Of a stretch of DNA of 64,000 bases, positions 16,081-25,276 are shown piece by piece. The stretch covers positions 5,184,001-5,248,000 of the forward strand of contig NZ_CP029425.2 in NCBI RefSeq assembly GCF_002278135.3, given 5' to 3'. The notes beneath the pieces were generated by a model that worked only from the letters and a program-made list of their open reading frames with translations, had not been told where the DNA came from and made no database searches. The position numbers and the translations under genes are program-made. Position 1 is the stretch's first letter; every line of letters begins with the position of its first letter. The DNA comes from Bradyrhizobium ottawaense (GTDB lineage: Bacteria > Pseudomonadota > Alphaproteobacteria > Rhizobiales > Xanthobacteraceae).

Positions 16081-16674
16081 GTGAAGGTCAGCAGGGAAAC
16101 GGTCGAGCAGAATCGTGAGCGGGTCATCGCGACCGCCGCAAGGCTGTTCCGGGAACGTGGGATGGACGGTATTGGGCTTGTCGACTTGATGAGGGCTGCC
16201 GGGCTCACGCCCGGAGGCTTCTACCGCCAGTTCAAGTCAAAGGACGACCTCATCGTTCAGGCGGTCAAGCGGGCCTACAAGGATATGAGCGAGGATATCG
16301 CCGGCCGAATTGCAGCGAGCGATGATCCGCTCGAGACCCTCGTGCGTTTTTACGTGTCGGACAACCACCGCGACAATCCGGGGCAGGGCTGCGGCCTTGC
16401 AGCAATGGCTGCAGACGCGGCACGTCACGACGATCCGGCGCTGCGGGAGTGCTTCGGCAGCATCGTCAGCAACTATATCGGGCTTCTCACCAAGGTCGTT
16501 CCCCGAGGTAGTGCAAAAACGAAACGGAGTGCGGCAATAACGGCGCTTGCCGAGATGATCGGATCGGTTGTCCTCTCCCGCGTGGTGTCAGATCCCGCAC
16601 TATCCGGTGAGATCATCGACACGGTCTCGAATGATCTGTTGAAACGCCATGCTAAATCTTCTCGAAGCGCTTGA
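16081..16674 (+). CDS. TetR/AcrR-family transcriptional regulator
   Basis: A 197-residue repressor. The GTG at 16081 is preferred because GGAAGGAAC precedes it and the product then starts VKVSRETVEQNRERVIATAA, which matches how this subfamily begins; an upstream start at 15988 would lie in the operator. Residues 10-60 are the helix-turn-helix: RLFRERGMDGIGLVDLMRAA, GLTPGGFYRQFKSKDDL. The C-terminal domain has PGQGCGLAAMAADAARHD, the Cys-containing stretch common in members next to SDR and YCII genes. It probably represses the divergent SDR-YCII-SDR unit and itself through the two dyads. Confidence 0.9.
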   Translation: MKVSRETVEQNRERVIATAARLFRERGMDGIGLVDLMRAAGLTPGGFYRQFKSKDDLIVQAVKRAYKDMSEDIAGRIAASDDPLETLVRFYVSDNHRDNPGQGCGLAAMAADAARHDDPALRECFGSIVSNYIGLLTKVVPRGSAKTKRSAAITALAEMIGSVVLSRVVSDPALSGEIIDTVSNDLLKRHAKSSRSA

Positions 16675-17206
16675 TCGCCGATCGGCGCCACCTCCGACCC
16701 GCCGACGCACCTTCTCGAGCCATCCGTTGAAATTGCGCTCGCTTGGACAACCCCTTTCACTGGCGTCTCAATGATGCCAATTTAGGTCACCACGGTGCTA
16801 CACCGTCATTTTCCGGCGGTTCGAGAAATAATGATATTGAAGGACCTTTTCGCTGCCGAAAGTCGGTGGCGGAGAGGGAGTCCGTATGAGCTCGCATCGC
16901 CATGGTTCGCCGAAGTTCAGAAATGCCTGCTATTATTGAGTTGGGTTAGACCGGCTCAGGACTGGCGGCTGCTCTCTCTGTCTCGCCGTTGCTGCGGCGA
17001 GCCGAAGCGCAGACTTACCGCTGTCTCGGAGGCTTGCTCTTATCTCTTTGAGCTAAAGCCACAGTCCTGACGAAGGCGATCGGGCGCTGCAGCGACATGT
17101 TTCATCCCTTCATTTTGGCACGATTTGTGACCATATTGGCAACAAAGAAGCTTTGTCGCGCTGTAGCGCTACCGCCTCTTGCGAAAGCAGCCGGAGGGAG
17201 GAAGAA
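16675..17206. other. Gap of 532 bases without a recognised gene
   Basis: No ORF here has recognisable protein features. A 12-base palindrome CGCCGATCGGCG (16676-16687) follows the TetR stop and may act as part of a terminator, though no T run follows. The downstream part presumably holds the promoter of the ligase gene at 17207; no clear operator was found. Confidence 0.5.
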
Positions 17207-18847
17207 ATGGCTCAAACCGAGGCTAACTCGTATGTCCGTGGTACAGCGGATGCGCCGCTCAGCAATCTCACGATCGCGGCGTTGCTCGCTGAGACCGTCG
17301 CTCGATTCCCCGACGGTCTCGCCGTTGTATTCCGCGAGCAGGGCGTCCGCTGGAGCTGGAAAGAGTTTGCGAACGAGATCGAGGCGTTTGCCGCCGGGCT
17401 GCAGGAGTTCGGCCTTCGCAAGGGTGACCGCGTCGGGATCTGGTCGCCCAACCGCGTCGAATGGCTGGTGACGCAATTCGCGACGGCACGGCTCGGCCTC
17501 GTCCTCGTCAATATCAATCCTGCCTATCGTCTTTCCGAGCTGGGTTACGCGCTTGGCGTATCGGGATGCCGGGCTGTCGTCTCCGCCCAGGAGATGAAGA
17601 CTTCGAAGTACCTCGAGATGCTCGAGACGGTTCGTCCCCAATTGCCCGGGCTGGAATGGATTATTCGAATGGGCGAAGGCCGCACGCCGAACATGTTGAA
17701 CTATACCGACGTTCTGGCGAAAGGGCGCAGCACCACAATTCGCGAGGAATCTCTCGACTGCCACGACCCGATCAACATCCAGTTCACAAGCGGAACCACC
17801 GGCAGCCCGAAGGGCGCCACGCTCACGCATCATAATGTGGTGAACAATGCGCGTTTTATCGCGCAAGCGCTGAATTTCAGCGAAGCCGATCGGCTCTGCA
17901 TCCCGGTGCCGCTCTATCATTGCTTTGGAATGGTTCTGGCAGTTCTCGCATGCGTCAGCACGGGCGCGACCATGGTCTTTCCGGGCGAAGCGTTCGATCC
18001 AGCCGCGGTTCTGGCCGCGGTCGCGGAGGAGCGCTGCACGGCGCTCCATGGGGTGCCAACGATGTTCATCGCCGAACTTGCGCATCCCGATTTCAAGACC
18101 TTCGACCTGTCTTCGCTGCGGACGGGAATCATGGCTGGCTCTCCATGCCCGATCGAAACCATGCGGCAGGTGGTCTCCGAGATGAACATGAGCGAGGTGA
18201 CCATCGCTTATGGCATGACGGAGACGTCGCCGGTATCATTCCAGAGCTCGACAACCGACCCGCTGGAAAGGCGGGTGGCAACGGTCGGGCGCATTCAGCC
18301 GTGTCTCGAAGCGAAGGTGATCGACAAGAACGGCCAGATTGTCCCGCGCGGAGAGACAGGTGAGTTGTGCGTGCGCGGTTATTCCGTCATGCGCGGCTAT
18401 TGGGACGACCCGGCGCGGACGGCGGAAGTCATCAAGGATGGATGGATGCACTCCGGCGACCTCGCGATCATCGACGACGAGGGTTATTGCAACATCGTAG
18501 GGCGCGCCAAGGACATGCTGATCCGCGGCGGCGAGAACGTGTATCCGCGCGAGATCGAAGAATTCCTGTTTCGGCATCCCAAGGTGCAGTCCGCGCAGGT
18601 CTTTGGCGTTCCGGATCAAAAATACGGCGAAGAAATATGCGCCTGGATCGTGATCAAGCCGGGCCACGATTGCACTGAAGACGAGATCCGCGAGTTCTGT
18701 CGCGGTCAAATCGCCCACTACAAGGTGCCCAGATACATTCGTTTTGTCGAGGAAATGCCGATGACGGTGACGGGCAAGGCCCAGAAATTCCTGATGCGTG
18801 ATTCGATGATCAAGGAACTTGGTTTGAGCGAAAGCCAGACTGCCTAA
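17207..18847 (+). CDS. Fatty-acyl-CoA ligase-like AMP-binding protein
   Basis: A 546-residue ANL-superfamily ligase, ATG after the strong site GGAGGGAGGAAGAA. Seen: [20 protein letters not shown] (residues 192-211), [12 protein letters not shown], the hinge [21 protein letters not shown] and the C-terminal catalytic Lys in [16 protein letters not shown]. Length and motifs match medium/long-chain acyl-CoA synthetases. It is monocistronic on the plus strand, and its 3' end overlaps the convergent racemase gene by 38 bases. Its relation to either neighbouring cluster is unclear. Confidence 0.9.
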   Translation: MAQTEANSYVRGTADAPLSNLTIAALLAETVARFPDGLAVVFREQGVRWSWKEFANEIEAFAAGLQEFGLRKGDRVGIWSPNRVEWLVTQFATARLGLVLVNINPAYRLSELGYALGVSGCRAVVSAQEMKTSKYLEMLETVRPQLPGLEWIIRMGEGRTPNMLNYTDVLAKGRSTTIREESLDCHDPINIQFTSGTTGSPKGATLTHHNVVNNARFIAQALNFSEADRLCIPVPLYHCFGMVLAVLACVSTGATMVFPGEAFDPAAVLAAVAEERCTALHGVPTMFIAELAHPDFKTFDLSSLRTGIMAGSPCPIETMRQVVSEMNMSEVTIAYGMTETSPVSFQSSTTDPLERRVATVGRIQPCLEAKVIDKNGQIVPRGETGELCVRGYSVMRGYWDDPARTAEVIKDGWMHSGDLAIIDDEGYCNIVGRAKDMLIRGGENVYPREIEEFLFRHPKVQSAQVFGVPDQKYGEEICAWIVIKPGHDCTEDEIREFCRGQIAHYKVPRYIRFVEEMPMTVTGKAQKFLMRDSMIKELGLSESQTA

Positions 18848-19601
18848 ACGGTGTGTCCGACTTCACCCCACCCGATTGCAGAAACGGCACCTGATTGGCT
18901 GCGCGGTAGAAGAAGTTGATCATCGTGTTGATGTCAAAGACAGGCAGTCCCGATACGTTCGCAACGTCCTTGGCGAAGGGACACATATTAGTGCATTCGA
19001 ACAGGATGGCGCCTGGATTCTTGCAAGATGCAATGAAGGCTTGCGTCATTTCGACCATCTCGGCTCGCAGCACATCGGTATCAAGCTCTTCCCGACCGAG
19101 AATGTAGGCCGCCGGAAACTGCGCATCAGGCTTCATGCCCTGGATCTGAACGGGGATATCGTCCCGCGACCAGCCGACGCCGCGAAAGTGACCGTCGTTC
19201 ATGTGATGTCCGCGCTCGGTAAAAACGCCGATGATCTTGCCGGGCGGCGCCATGGCGTGGATCAGCGGCGCCTGAATCAGGCTGGAGGTGAAAACGGGAA
19301 TGTTCACAGCCGCGGCGAGCTGCTTCTGGAACGGGGCGAGGAAGCCACAGCTGGTCGTGATCGCCTTGACGCCATCGGCTTCCAGCTCCTGCGCTGCCAC
19401 CACAAAGGGCTCCAGAAGGCTCGCATCCGGATGATCGCCCATGATCTTGGTCGCGTGAGCACCGTGTACGATCTTGTAGCGCACTGGAAACTCGTAGGAG
19501 AGCGCATTTCCGATGTCGCCGCGCGGGCGTGGAAATTTTGTGTCCAGCATGAGAATGCCGATCGTCTCCCCATAGTTGGTGTAGCCGCCGCTCAGTTTCA
19601 T
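18810..19601 (-). CDS. Aspartate/glutamate racemase family protein (copy 1)
   Basis: A 263-residue Asp/Glu/hydantoin racemase-fold protein. Seen: [20 protein letters not shown], the first catalytic-Cys motif [12 protein letters not shown] and the second in [14 protein letters not shown], so the two-cysteine cofactor-independent machinery is present. It is the last gene of an eight-gene operon and is paralogous to the protein at 22405. It follows the D-amino-acid dehydrogenase by 15 bases, which suggests an L-to-D conversion feeding oxidation. Some family members are instead maleate isomerases or decarboxylases. The last 20 or so residues ([18 protein letters not shown]) look non-conserved and overlap the convergent ligase. 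Confidence 0.85.
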   Translation of the reverse strand: MKLSGGYTNYGETIGILMLDTKFPRPRGDIGNALSYEFPVRYKIVHGAHATKIMGDHPDASLLEPFVVAAQELEADGVKAITTSCGFLAPFQKQLAAAVNIPVFTSSLIQAPLIHAMAPPGKIIGVFTERGHHMNDGHFRGVGWSRDDIPVQIQGMKPDAQFPAAYILGREELDTDVLRAEMVEMTQAFIASCKNPGAILFECTNMCPFAKDVANVSGLPVFDINTMINFFYRAANQVPFLQSGGVKSDTPFRQSGFRSNQVP

Positions 19602-19616
19602 GGTCGTCTTCAGGGA

Positions 19617-20894
19617 TCAATGGCGAAAGCGTGACGCGCCAAACGGCGCGATATAGATGCCGACAGTCCTGCCGGCAATGAGATCAGCAACGATAGAGCC
19701 CGTGATCGGGCCCGACGCCAGGCCAACATGGCCATGTCCGAAGGCATGGACAATATCTGCCGATGCTTTTGCGACGCCGATGACGGGACGCCCGTCCGGC
19801 GTCGATGGCCGGTGCCCCATCCAGCGATCGATCGTCAGGCTGGCGCGTGATCCAAGGCCAGGATACGTCCGCAAGGCATGCGCGACGAGAATCTCGACCC
19901 GCGCCCAGTCCGGCTCGGCGTCGAGCCGCGCGAGCTCGACCTGTCCCGAAAGACGCAAGCCCGCTGGGGTCGGCGTGTTGGCCATTCGTCCGTCGCTCGG
20001 CATGATCGGAAGCTTCGGACCTGCCGCAGGCGAAGCAATGACGCCGTAATAGCCGCGCTCGCTCGCCAGAGGCACGCGATCACCCGCGGCCTCAGCAAGA
20101 GCCTTCGACCAGATACCCGCGCAGATCACGGCGCGATCGCATTCGATCGGACCCTGATCGGTGACGACAGATGCGAGACGGCCACTGGTGACAACAAATC
20201 CGGTTGCGCGCGCCTTGACCAACCGCGCGCCGCGCGCACGCGCGGCATCAACGATGGCCCGTACATAGCCACCCGGATCGGTGCAATGGGCCCCTTCGTG
20301 GACGAAGGCGCCGAACTGATAGCTGGGATTCAAATCCGGCTCCCGGCGGCGCAGCTCATCGGCATCGAGCTCGAGCCAATCGAGCCCATTGTCCTTGCGA
20401 AGCCGCCAGGCAAGCGCCTCGCCGTCAAAGGCTCTGCGATCGGGATAGGCATAGAGCAAGCCCATTTGGCGGATGTAATCCGGCTTCCCAATCTCCCGTG
20501 CGAGCACCGCGTGCCGCGCCGGACCGTCACGCAAGATTGAGGAAAGCACACGCGCGGTACGCTCGACCTTCGCAACGGTCCATCCGGCCGCGAGGAAGCG
20601 GAGGAGCCAGGGCACCAGCGCCGGCAACGCTGTCCAGCGCAGCACCAGTGGCCCATTGGGGTCGAAGAGATAGCCTGGCAATTTGCGCCACAGGCCGGGC
20701 ATCGACATTGGGATGATCGAGGCAGGGCTGATCCAGGCACCATTGCCATAGCTTGCCGCTTGGGGCCCGCCCGGCTCTTCCGGCTCGATCAGAGTAACGT
20801 CGCGTCCGTCCTTGATGAGCTCCCATGCGGCCGCGGCGCCGACGATACCTGCGCCAATGACAGCGATGCGCAATGGCGTCCTATCCCGCTTCAT
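19617..20894 (-). CDS. D-amino-acid dehydrogenase-like FAD oxidoreductase (DadA family)
   Basis: A 425-residue DAO-superfamily flavoenzyme expected to deaminate D-amino acids to 2-oxo acids and pass electrons to the respiratory chain. Seen: FAD motif IAVIGAGIVGAAAAWEL (residues 9-25), the second conserved block QAASYGNGAWISP, DPGGYVRAIVDAARARGARLV, the GxGxxG-following sheet VICAGIWSKALAE, and the C-terminal DRWMGHRPSTPDGRPVIG with HAFGHGHVGLASGP. Those C-terminal blocks are typical of DadA. It sits 27 bases after the ABC ATPase gene and before a racemase gene. A D-lysine or related D-amino acid would fit the rest of the island. Confidence 0.88.
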   Translation of the reverse strand: MKRDRTPLRIAVIGAGIVGAAAAWELIKDGRDVTLIEPEEPGGPQAASYGNGAWISPASIIPMSMPGLWRKLPGYLFDPNGPLVLRWTALPALVPWLLRFLAAGWTVAKVERTARVLSSILRDGPARHAVLAREIGKPDYIRQMGLLYAYPDRRAFDGEALAWRLRKDNGLDWLELDADELRRREPDLNPSYQFGAFVHEGAHCTDPGGYVRAIVDAARARGARLVKARATGFVVTSGRLASVVTDQGPIECDRAVICAGIWSKALAEAAGDRVPLASERGYYGVIASPAAGPKLPIMPSDGRMANTPTPAGLRLSGQVELARLDAEPDWARVEILVAHALRTYPGLGSRASLTIDRWMGHRPSTPDGRPVIGVAKASADIVHAFGHGHVGLASGPITGSIVADLIAGRTVGIYIAPFGASRFRH

Positions 20895-20921
20895 CCTTCA
20901 ACCCGATCGCAGACCGTCACG

Positions 20922-21740
20922 TCATCCGTTCGCCGCAGCAGTCGGCAGGCCGCTGCTGTGGAAGTGGCTCAGGAAGGACCGTGTTGCCGGCTGGCTTGGC
21001 GTGTCGATCACCTGCCGGGCCGGCCCCTCCTCCACGACGATACCGTCGCGCATTAAGACGACGCTATCGGCGACCTCGCGCGCAAACGCCATCTCATGGG
21101 TCACGAGCACCATGGTCATTCCTTCGGCCGCAAGCTGGCGGACCACCGCGAGGACCTCTCCGACGAGCTCGGGATCGAGCGCAGACGTCGCCTCGTCGAA
21201 CAGCATCACTTGCGGCTTCATCGCCAGGGCGCGCGCGATCGCCACGCGCTGCTTCTGGCCGCCGGACAGCTTGTCGGGGGCGACGTCGGCCTTGTCCTTC
21301 AACCCGACCTTCTCCAGCAATCCAAGCGCCGTCTCGCGCGCCGCCTCCGGCTGGATCTTCAGAACCGTGACTGGTCCTTCCATCACGTTCTGAAGGGCCG
21401 ACATGTGAGGGAAGAGATTGAAGTTCTGGAACACCATGCCGGTCCGCGCGCGGAACGCCGCCAGTTCCTTGTCACGAGGCAGCTTGTGCCCGTTGGTGAA
21501 ATCCATGGTGCTTTCGCCAACGCGGATGGCGCCGCTGTCAGGGATGGTCAAGAGATTGAGGCATCGCAGCAGCGTCGACTTGCCCGATCCGCTGGGCCCG
21601 ATCAGCGCGAGCACACCGCCGCGGGGGACGCGAAGCGATATGTCCTTCAGAACGCTGACGGCCCCGAAGGACTTTTTGACATGAACCAGTTCGATCATCG
21701 CGTTGTCCGACACAGAACCATTTCCCTCTTTGATCGACAT
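20922..21740 (-). CDS. Polar amino-acid ABC transporter, ATP-binding protein (GlnQ/HisP type)
   Basis: A 272-residue ATPase. Seen: Walker A GPSGSGKSTLLRC, Q-loop FQNFNLFPHMS, signature LSGGQKQRVAIARAL, Walker B VMLFDEATSALDPE and the switch His in LVTHEMAFAREV. MIELVHVKKSFG 15 residues in is an alternative start. Its start overlaps the permease stop by one base, indicating translational coupling. It energises import with the permease at 21740 and the binding protein at 23202. Confidence 0.92.
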   Translation of the reverse strand: MSIKEGNGSVSDNAMIELVHVKKSFGAVSVLKDISLRVPRGGVLALIGPSGSGKSTLLRCLNLLTIPDSGAIRVGESTMDFTNGHKLPRDKELAAFRARTGMVFQNFNLFPHMSALQNVMEGPVTVLKIQPEAARETALGLLEKVGLKDKADVAPDKLSGGQKQRVAIARALAMKPQVMLFDEATSALDPELVGEVLAVVRQLAAEGMTMVLVTHEMAFAREVADSVVLMRDGIVVEEGPARQVIDTPSQPATRSFLSHFHSSGLPTAAANG

Positions 21741-22399
21741 TATCGTGCCAGCCGCGCTTCAAGCATGCTCGCAGCGCGCGTCATCGGGAACAGGATGAGG
21801 AAGTAGATCACCGCGATCATCGTGTATGTCTCCAATGGCCGGTAGGTCGCGGATGTGATGAGCTGCCCCTGGTAAAGCAGGTCCGGGACCGCCAGAACCG
21901 AGAGCAGCGAGGTGTTCTTCAGTTGCAGCACCGCCTGGTTGACGAGCGGCGGAATCATTCGCTTCAGAGCCTGCGGCATCACGATGCGCTTCATCAGGTC
22001 GAAGCGGCGCATGCCAAGCGCTCGGCCGGCGTCCCATTGCCCCATATCGATCGACACGATGCCGCCGCGGATGATTTCCGAATAGAACGCGCCGCCGTAA
22101 AAGCTCAGCGCGATGAACGCCGCGACGGCGGGAGAGAGCTCAACGCCGATCAGCACCGGAAGCGCGTAATAGATCCACACCAGCTGGACCAGCACCGGCG
22201 TACAGCGAAACACCTCGACCAACATCACGAGGGGCGCCGAGACGAACCTGATCTTGGACAGGCTGGCGATCGCGACCACACATCCGATCACAAATCCGCT
22301 CGCCGCGGTGAGGATGGTAAAGCCGATCGTATAAGCGGTGCCAACGCCGATCAACCTGCTGTATTGCAGGAGGAAACCAAAATTCCAGTCATAATGCAT
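21740..22399 (-). CDS. Polar amino-acid ABC transporter, permease
   Basis: A 219-residue inner-membrane protein starting MHYDWNFGFLLQYSRL; the longer frame to 22543 overlaps the racemase gene and reads as non-protein sequence. Seen: the HisMQ-type transmembrane segments (GTAYTIGFTILTAASGFVIG) and the EAA loop SIDMGQWDAGRALGMRRFDL, which docks the ATPase. Only one permease gene is present, so it probably homodimerises or pairs with one encoded elsewhere. It starts five bases after the racemase stop. Confidence 0.9.
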   Translation of the reverse strand: MHYDWNFGFLLQYSRLIGVGTAYTIGFTILTAASGFVIGCVVAIASLSKIRFVSAPLVMLVEVFRCTPVLVQLVWIYYALPVLIGVELSPAVAAFIALSFYGGAFYSEIIRGGIVSIDMGQWDAGRALGMRRFDLMKRIVMPQALKRMIPPLVNQAVLQLKNTSLLSVLAVPDLLYQGQLITSATYRPLETYTMIAVIYFLILFPMTRAASMLEARLAR

Positions 22400-22404
22400 C
22401 GCAG

Positions 22405-23118
22405 CTATCCCATGCTCGGCGATTGCGAATGGGCGCTCTGGATCAGTCCCGAATAGAACCAGCGCCCGAGCGTGATGATGTCGTAGACCGGCAGTCCGAA
22501 CTCGCGTGACACCTCCTCCGAAAACGGCGGAAGATTGGTGCATTCGAAGACGATCGCGCCAATGTCCGGATTGCGCGAAAGCAGCGCGCCGACGGCCGCG
22601 TGCACGTCGCGCCGCAGTTCGTCGCGATCATAGGGGCGGCCGTGTTCGATATGCGCGCGCAAGCTGCCGCCCGGCGGAAGGCCGACGCAAGGCGTGTCCG
22701 GATCGGCTCCGACTCCGGCAAAATGCCTGTCCGTCAGCGCCTCCGCATCGTAGGTGATAACCCCTGCGCGACGGCCGCACGGAAGGCAGCGCTCCACGAT
22801 AGGCAATTGCAACAGGCTCGACGTCGCGAGCGGCAGCTTCATTCGCGCGGAAAGCTCGCGCTGACGCGATGCCAGAAAGCCGCACGACGTGGTCAGGCCG
22901 ATCGCGCCCTCCGCACGCAGTTCGTCGCCGGCTGCGACGAATGCGTCCTGGAGGTCGGAATCGTCGCCGTTCACGATCTTGCGTGCCGTCGCGCCCGGGA
23001 CAGTCCTGAAGACGACGTCGAAGGGCCAGCTTGAGGCGTGCCCCACATCTCCCGGCGGGCGCTCGATCGCGATGTCCAGCATGATGATGCCCAGCGGAGG
23101 ATGGCGTCCATGTCGCAT
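22405..23118 (-). CDS. Aspartate/glutamate racemase family protein (copy 2)
   Basis: A 237-residue paralogue of the protein at 18810. Seen: GIIMLDIAIERPPGDVGHAS, first Cys motif [12 protein letters not shown] and second FECTNLPPFSEEV. Both catalytic cysteines are present. It is placed inside the transporter genes, between the binding protein and the permease, so its expression is tied to uptake. Two diverged racemase-fold proteins in one operon could have different substrates or form a hetero-oligomer. Confidence 0.85.
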   Translation of the reverse strand: MRHGRHPPLGIIMLDIAIERPPGDVGHASSWPFDVVFRTVPGATARKIVNGDDSDLQDAFVAAGDELRAEGAIGLTTSCGFLASRQRELSARMKLPLATSSLLQLPIVERCLPCGRRAGVITYDAEALTDRHFAGVGADPDTPCVGLPPGGSLRAHIEHGRPYDRDELRRDVHAAVGALLSRNPDIGAIVFECTNLPPFSEEVSREFGLPVYDIITLGRWFYSGLIQSAHSQSPSMG

Positions 23119-23201
23119 CGATCAGATGTTCCCTGTCCAAACTCAACGACGCTGCTGAAACGAAACTGCCCGCGTCATCTGAAGACGCGGGCAGCCTGAG
23201 A

Positions 23202-24056
23202 TCAAAACTGAAGACCGGGAGGAATGTCCTGCTCCCCGATATTGACCAGAGACAGGCTCGAGAGAATCCACTCGCGCAGCGCACCAAGCGAGCGGCTGTA
23301 TTCGAGCCAGTTATCGACATAGGTGCGGAAGCGGGTATCGACGTCCACGCGCACGCCGCAGCAGGTCGGTTGCGAGGCAACCGGAGTCGGGATGACGACC
23401 TTGCCCACCTTCGCATTCTTCTTGACCGTCACCAGCGAAAGCATCGCGACCTGGATCAGGCAATCCGCCCGCCCGGCCTGCACCGCCAGCACGGCCTCGT
23501 CAGGCGTCTTCAGTGCGACCAGCGTTGCCTTGGGCAGCGTTCGGCGCGCGTAGAGATCGTGGGTAGAGCCGATATCGACGGCAACCCGCACCTCCGGCTT
23601 GTTGAGATCTTCCCAGGTCTTCGGCTCAAAACCGGGCTTGGCGATGACCGTAAAGGTGTTGTTCATGATCGGGCGCGTGAATTCGACGATCAGGGCGCGC
23701 GAGGGCGTCGGGCTGAGGCCGAACATGATGTCGATCTTGTTGCTCTGAAGATCGAGGACCGAGTTGCCCCAGGTCGATTCGATGATCTCGACCTCGGCCT
23801 CGAGCGCCTTGGCGAGATCGGTCGCCATGCTCACGCAAAAGCCCGACCACTGCCCCGTGGCGATGTCCTTGTGATAATAGGGCTCCGTCCCGACAATTCC
23901 GGCGATGCGAAGCTTTTTCGTCCTGCGAATTTGAGCAAACGTGCTCTCGGCCGGCTGCGTCTGGGCGACGGCCTGGGACACGGCTGAGCCGGCCGCCATA
24001 GCCGCCGCGGCGGCGCCGAGCCCAACGAGCGATCCGATTTCACGACGATTGACCAT
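23202..24056 (-). CDS. Amino-acid ABC transporter substrate-binding protein
   Basis: A 284-residue periplasmic binding protein (SBP family 3). The start at 24056 (MVNRREIGSLVGLGAAAAAM) is chosen for the GAGGGG site nine bases upstream; the frame extends to 24122. The N-terminus has twin Arg followed by a hydrophobic stretch ending AVAQ, a possible Tat signal. Seen: KKLRIAGIVGTEPYYHK, DLAKALEAEVEIIESTWGNSV and the ligand region SPTPSRALIVEFTRPIMNN, where the usual TPER is SPTPSR. It belongs with the permease and ATPase downstream. Confidence 0.9.
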   Translation of the reverse strand: MVNRREIGSLVGLGAAAAAMAAGSAVSQAVAQTQPAESTFAQIRRTKKLRIAGIVGTEPYYHKDIATGQWSGFCVSMATDLAKALEAEVEIIESTWGNSVLDLQSNKIDIMFGLSPTPSRALIVEFTRPIMNNTFTVIAKPGFEPKTWEDLNKPEVRVAVDIGSTHDLYARRTLPKATLVALKTPDEAVLAVQAGRADCLIQVAMLSLVTVKKNAKVGKVVIPTPVASQPTCCGVRVDVDTRFRTYVDNWLEYSRSLGALREWILSSLSLVNIGEQDIPPGLQF

Positions 24057-24134
24057 ATCAAGCTTCCCCTCTTCGGTTGAATTCCTCAAACCCTGATTAT
24101 GACGCGAGATCCGGTCGATCAATCTCTGCGTTCC

Positions 24135-25265
24135 CTAGGCCGCTCTCTTGGTGGAGAAGCGTCCCGCAAAATCGTTCGTCTCGGAGCTGCGCGCCTCGCT
24201 GGCCAGCCGGCCGCCCTCGCGTGTCGCGAGAAAATCGGCAAGGCTCGCATCCTCCTGCCGCACGAATCCCCTTGCCGGAAGCTTGCCCGCAAGGAACAGC
24301 TCGACCATCGCAACGCAGCCGGCAGCCGTGGTAAGCTGGATCGCGCCGAGCTCCGGACGTCCGTCGTAGCGCAGCACGACGCTATCCTCTTCCATCCGCC
24401 CATTGCGTTCGCCAATACCGGTCACGAAGATCACGACGACGTCCTTTCGCGTGAACGGCGCTGCGCGGTTGAGGATGCGACGCATGGTTTCGCGATCGTC
24501 GGCAAGTCCCAATCCCTGGAGCAGGAGCTTCATGATCTCGGCATGGCCGGGATAGCGCAGCGTCTTGTAGCTCATGTCGCGGACCTTCCCGGCCAGCGTC
24601 TCCGTCAGCGTCCCGAGGCCGCCAGAGGTATTGAACGCCTCGTATGCGACGCCGTCGATCATCACGCTCTCGACGCCCTCGAGCGCGGGCACCGATATTG
24701 GCTTGCCATCGAAGACGATCTCGCAAGGATTGCAATATTCGTTGATCAGGCCGTCGACGGACCAGGTGACGTTGTAGCGCAGGGCATTGGTCGGATAGAG
24801 CGGCAGTGCGCCGACCCGCATCTTGATGGCTTTCACCGTTTCGAAACGGGCCGCTATATCGGCTCCGAGCACGCAGATGAACCCCGGCGCAAGCCCGCAT
24901 TGCGGCGCCAGGATCACGTCGGCGGCTGCTGCGATCTCCTTGATGTAGGCCGTTGTCACCACGTCTTCGGTCAGGTCGAAATAGTGCGTTCCGGTCTCCA
25001 CAGCTATCCGCGCGATACCCTGATTGAGAAAATACGGACAGGCGCTGACGACGATATCCTGATCCTTCAGGAAACCGCGCACCGCATGGAGATCTCCAGC
25101 GTCCACGATCTTGGTAGCGAAGGTTTGCCCGGCGCTCAAGCCGAGTTGCGCCTCTGAAGCGTCAGCCAGGGTAACTTTGTGTCCCTGGTCCGCCAGCATC
25201 CCGGCGATCACGGCGCCGATCTGCCCGGCCCCCAAAACTGCGATGCGTTGCGATGAATGAGCCAT
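24135..25265 (-). CDS. Lysine 6-dehydrogenase-like / saccharopine dehydrogenase family protein
   Basis: A 376-residue NAD(P)-dependent oxidoreductase; the ATG at 25265 has GGGAGG nine bases upstream. Seen: Rossmann motif IAVLGAGQIGAVIAGML (8-24), VDAGDLHAVRG, GTHYFDLTEDV, LAPQCGLAPGFICVLGADIA, and the long C-terminal block EAFNTSGGLGTLTETLAGK and KTLRYPGHAEIMKLLL. That order of blocks is the one I recall for bacterial lysine 6-dehydrogenase (L-lysine to 2-aminoadipate 6-semialdehyde) and not that of the longer saccharopine enzymes. The ALDH7, aminotransferase and HglS genes at 28.8-33.1 kb would complete the route from its product, which supports this call. Saccharopine dehydrogenase is the alternative. 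Confidence 0.75.
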   Translation of the reverse strand: MAHSSQRIAVLGAGQIGAVIAGMLADQGHKVTLADASEAQLGLSAGQTFATKIVDAGDLHAVRGFLKDQDIVVSACPYFLNQGIARIAVETGTHYFDLTEDVVTTAYIKEIAAAADVILAPQCGLAPGFICVLGADIAARFETVKAIKMRVGALPLYPTNALRYNVTWSVDGLINEYCNPCEIVFDGKPISVPALEGVESVMIDGVAYEAFNTSGGLGTLTETLAGKVRDMSYKTLRYPGHAEIMKLLLQGLGLADDRETMRRILNRAAPFTRKDVVVIFVTGIGERNGRMEEDSVVLRYDGRPELGAIQLTTAAGCVAMVELFLAGKLPARGFVRQEDASLADFLATREGGRLASEARSSETNDFAGRFSTKRAA

Positions 25266-25276
25266 TTCGAACCTCC

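Noticed and set aside
16795..17070. Plus-strand ORF of 91 residues in the 532-base gap.
   Set aside because: Composition and lack of motifs suggest chance; the region more likely holds control sequences.
17113..17130. TGGCAC in front of the ligase gene at 17207 looked like a sigma-54 -24 element.
   Set aside because: The -12 part (TTGC at the right distance) is missing; it reads GTGA.
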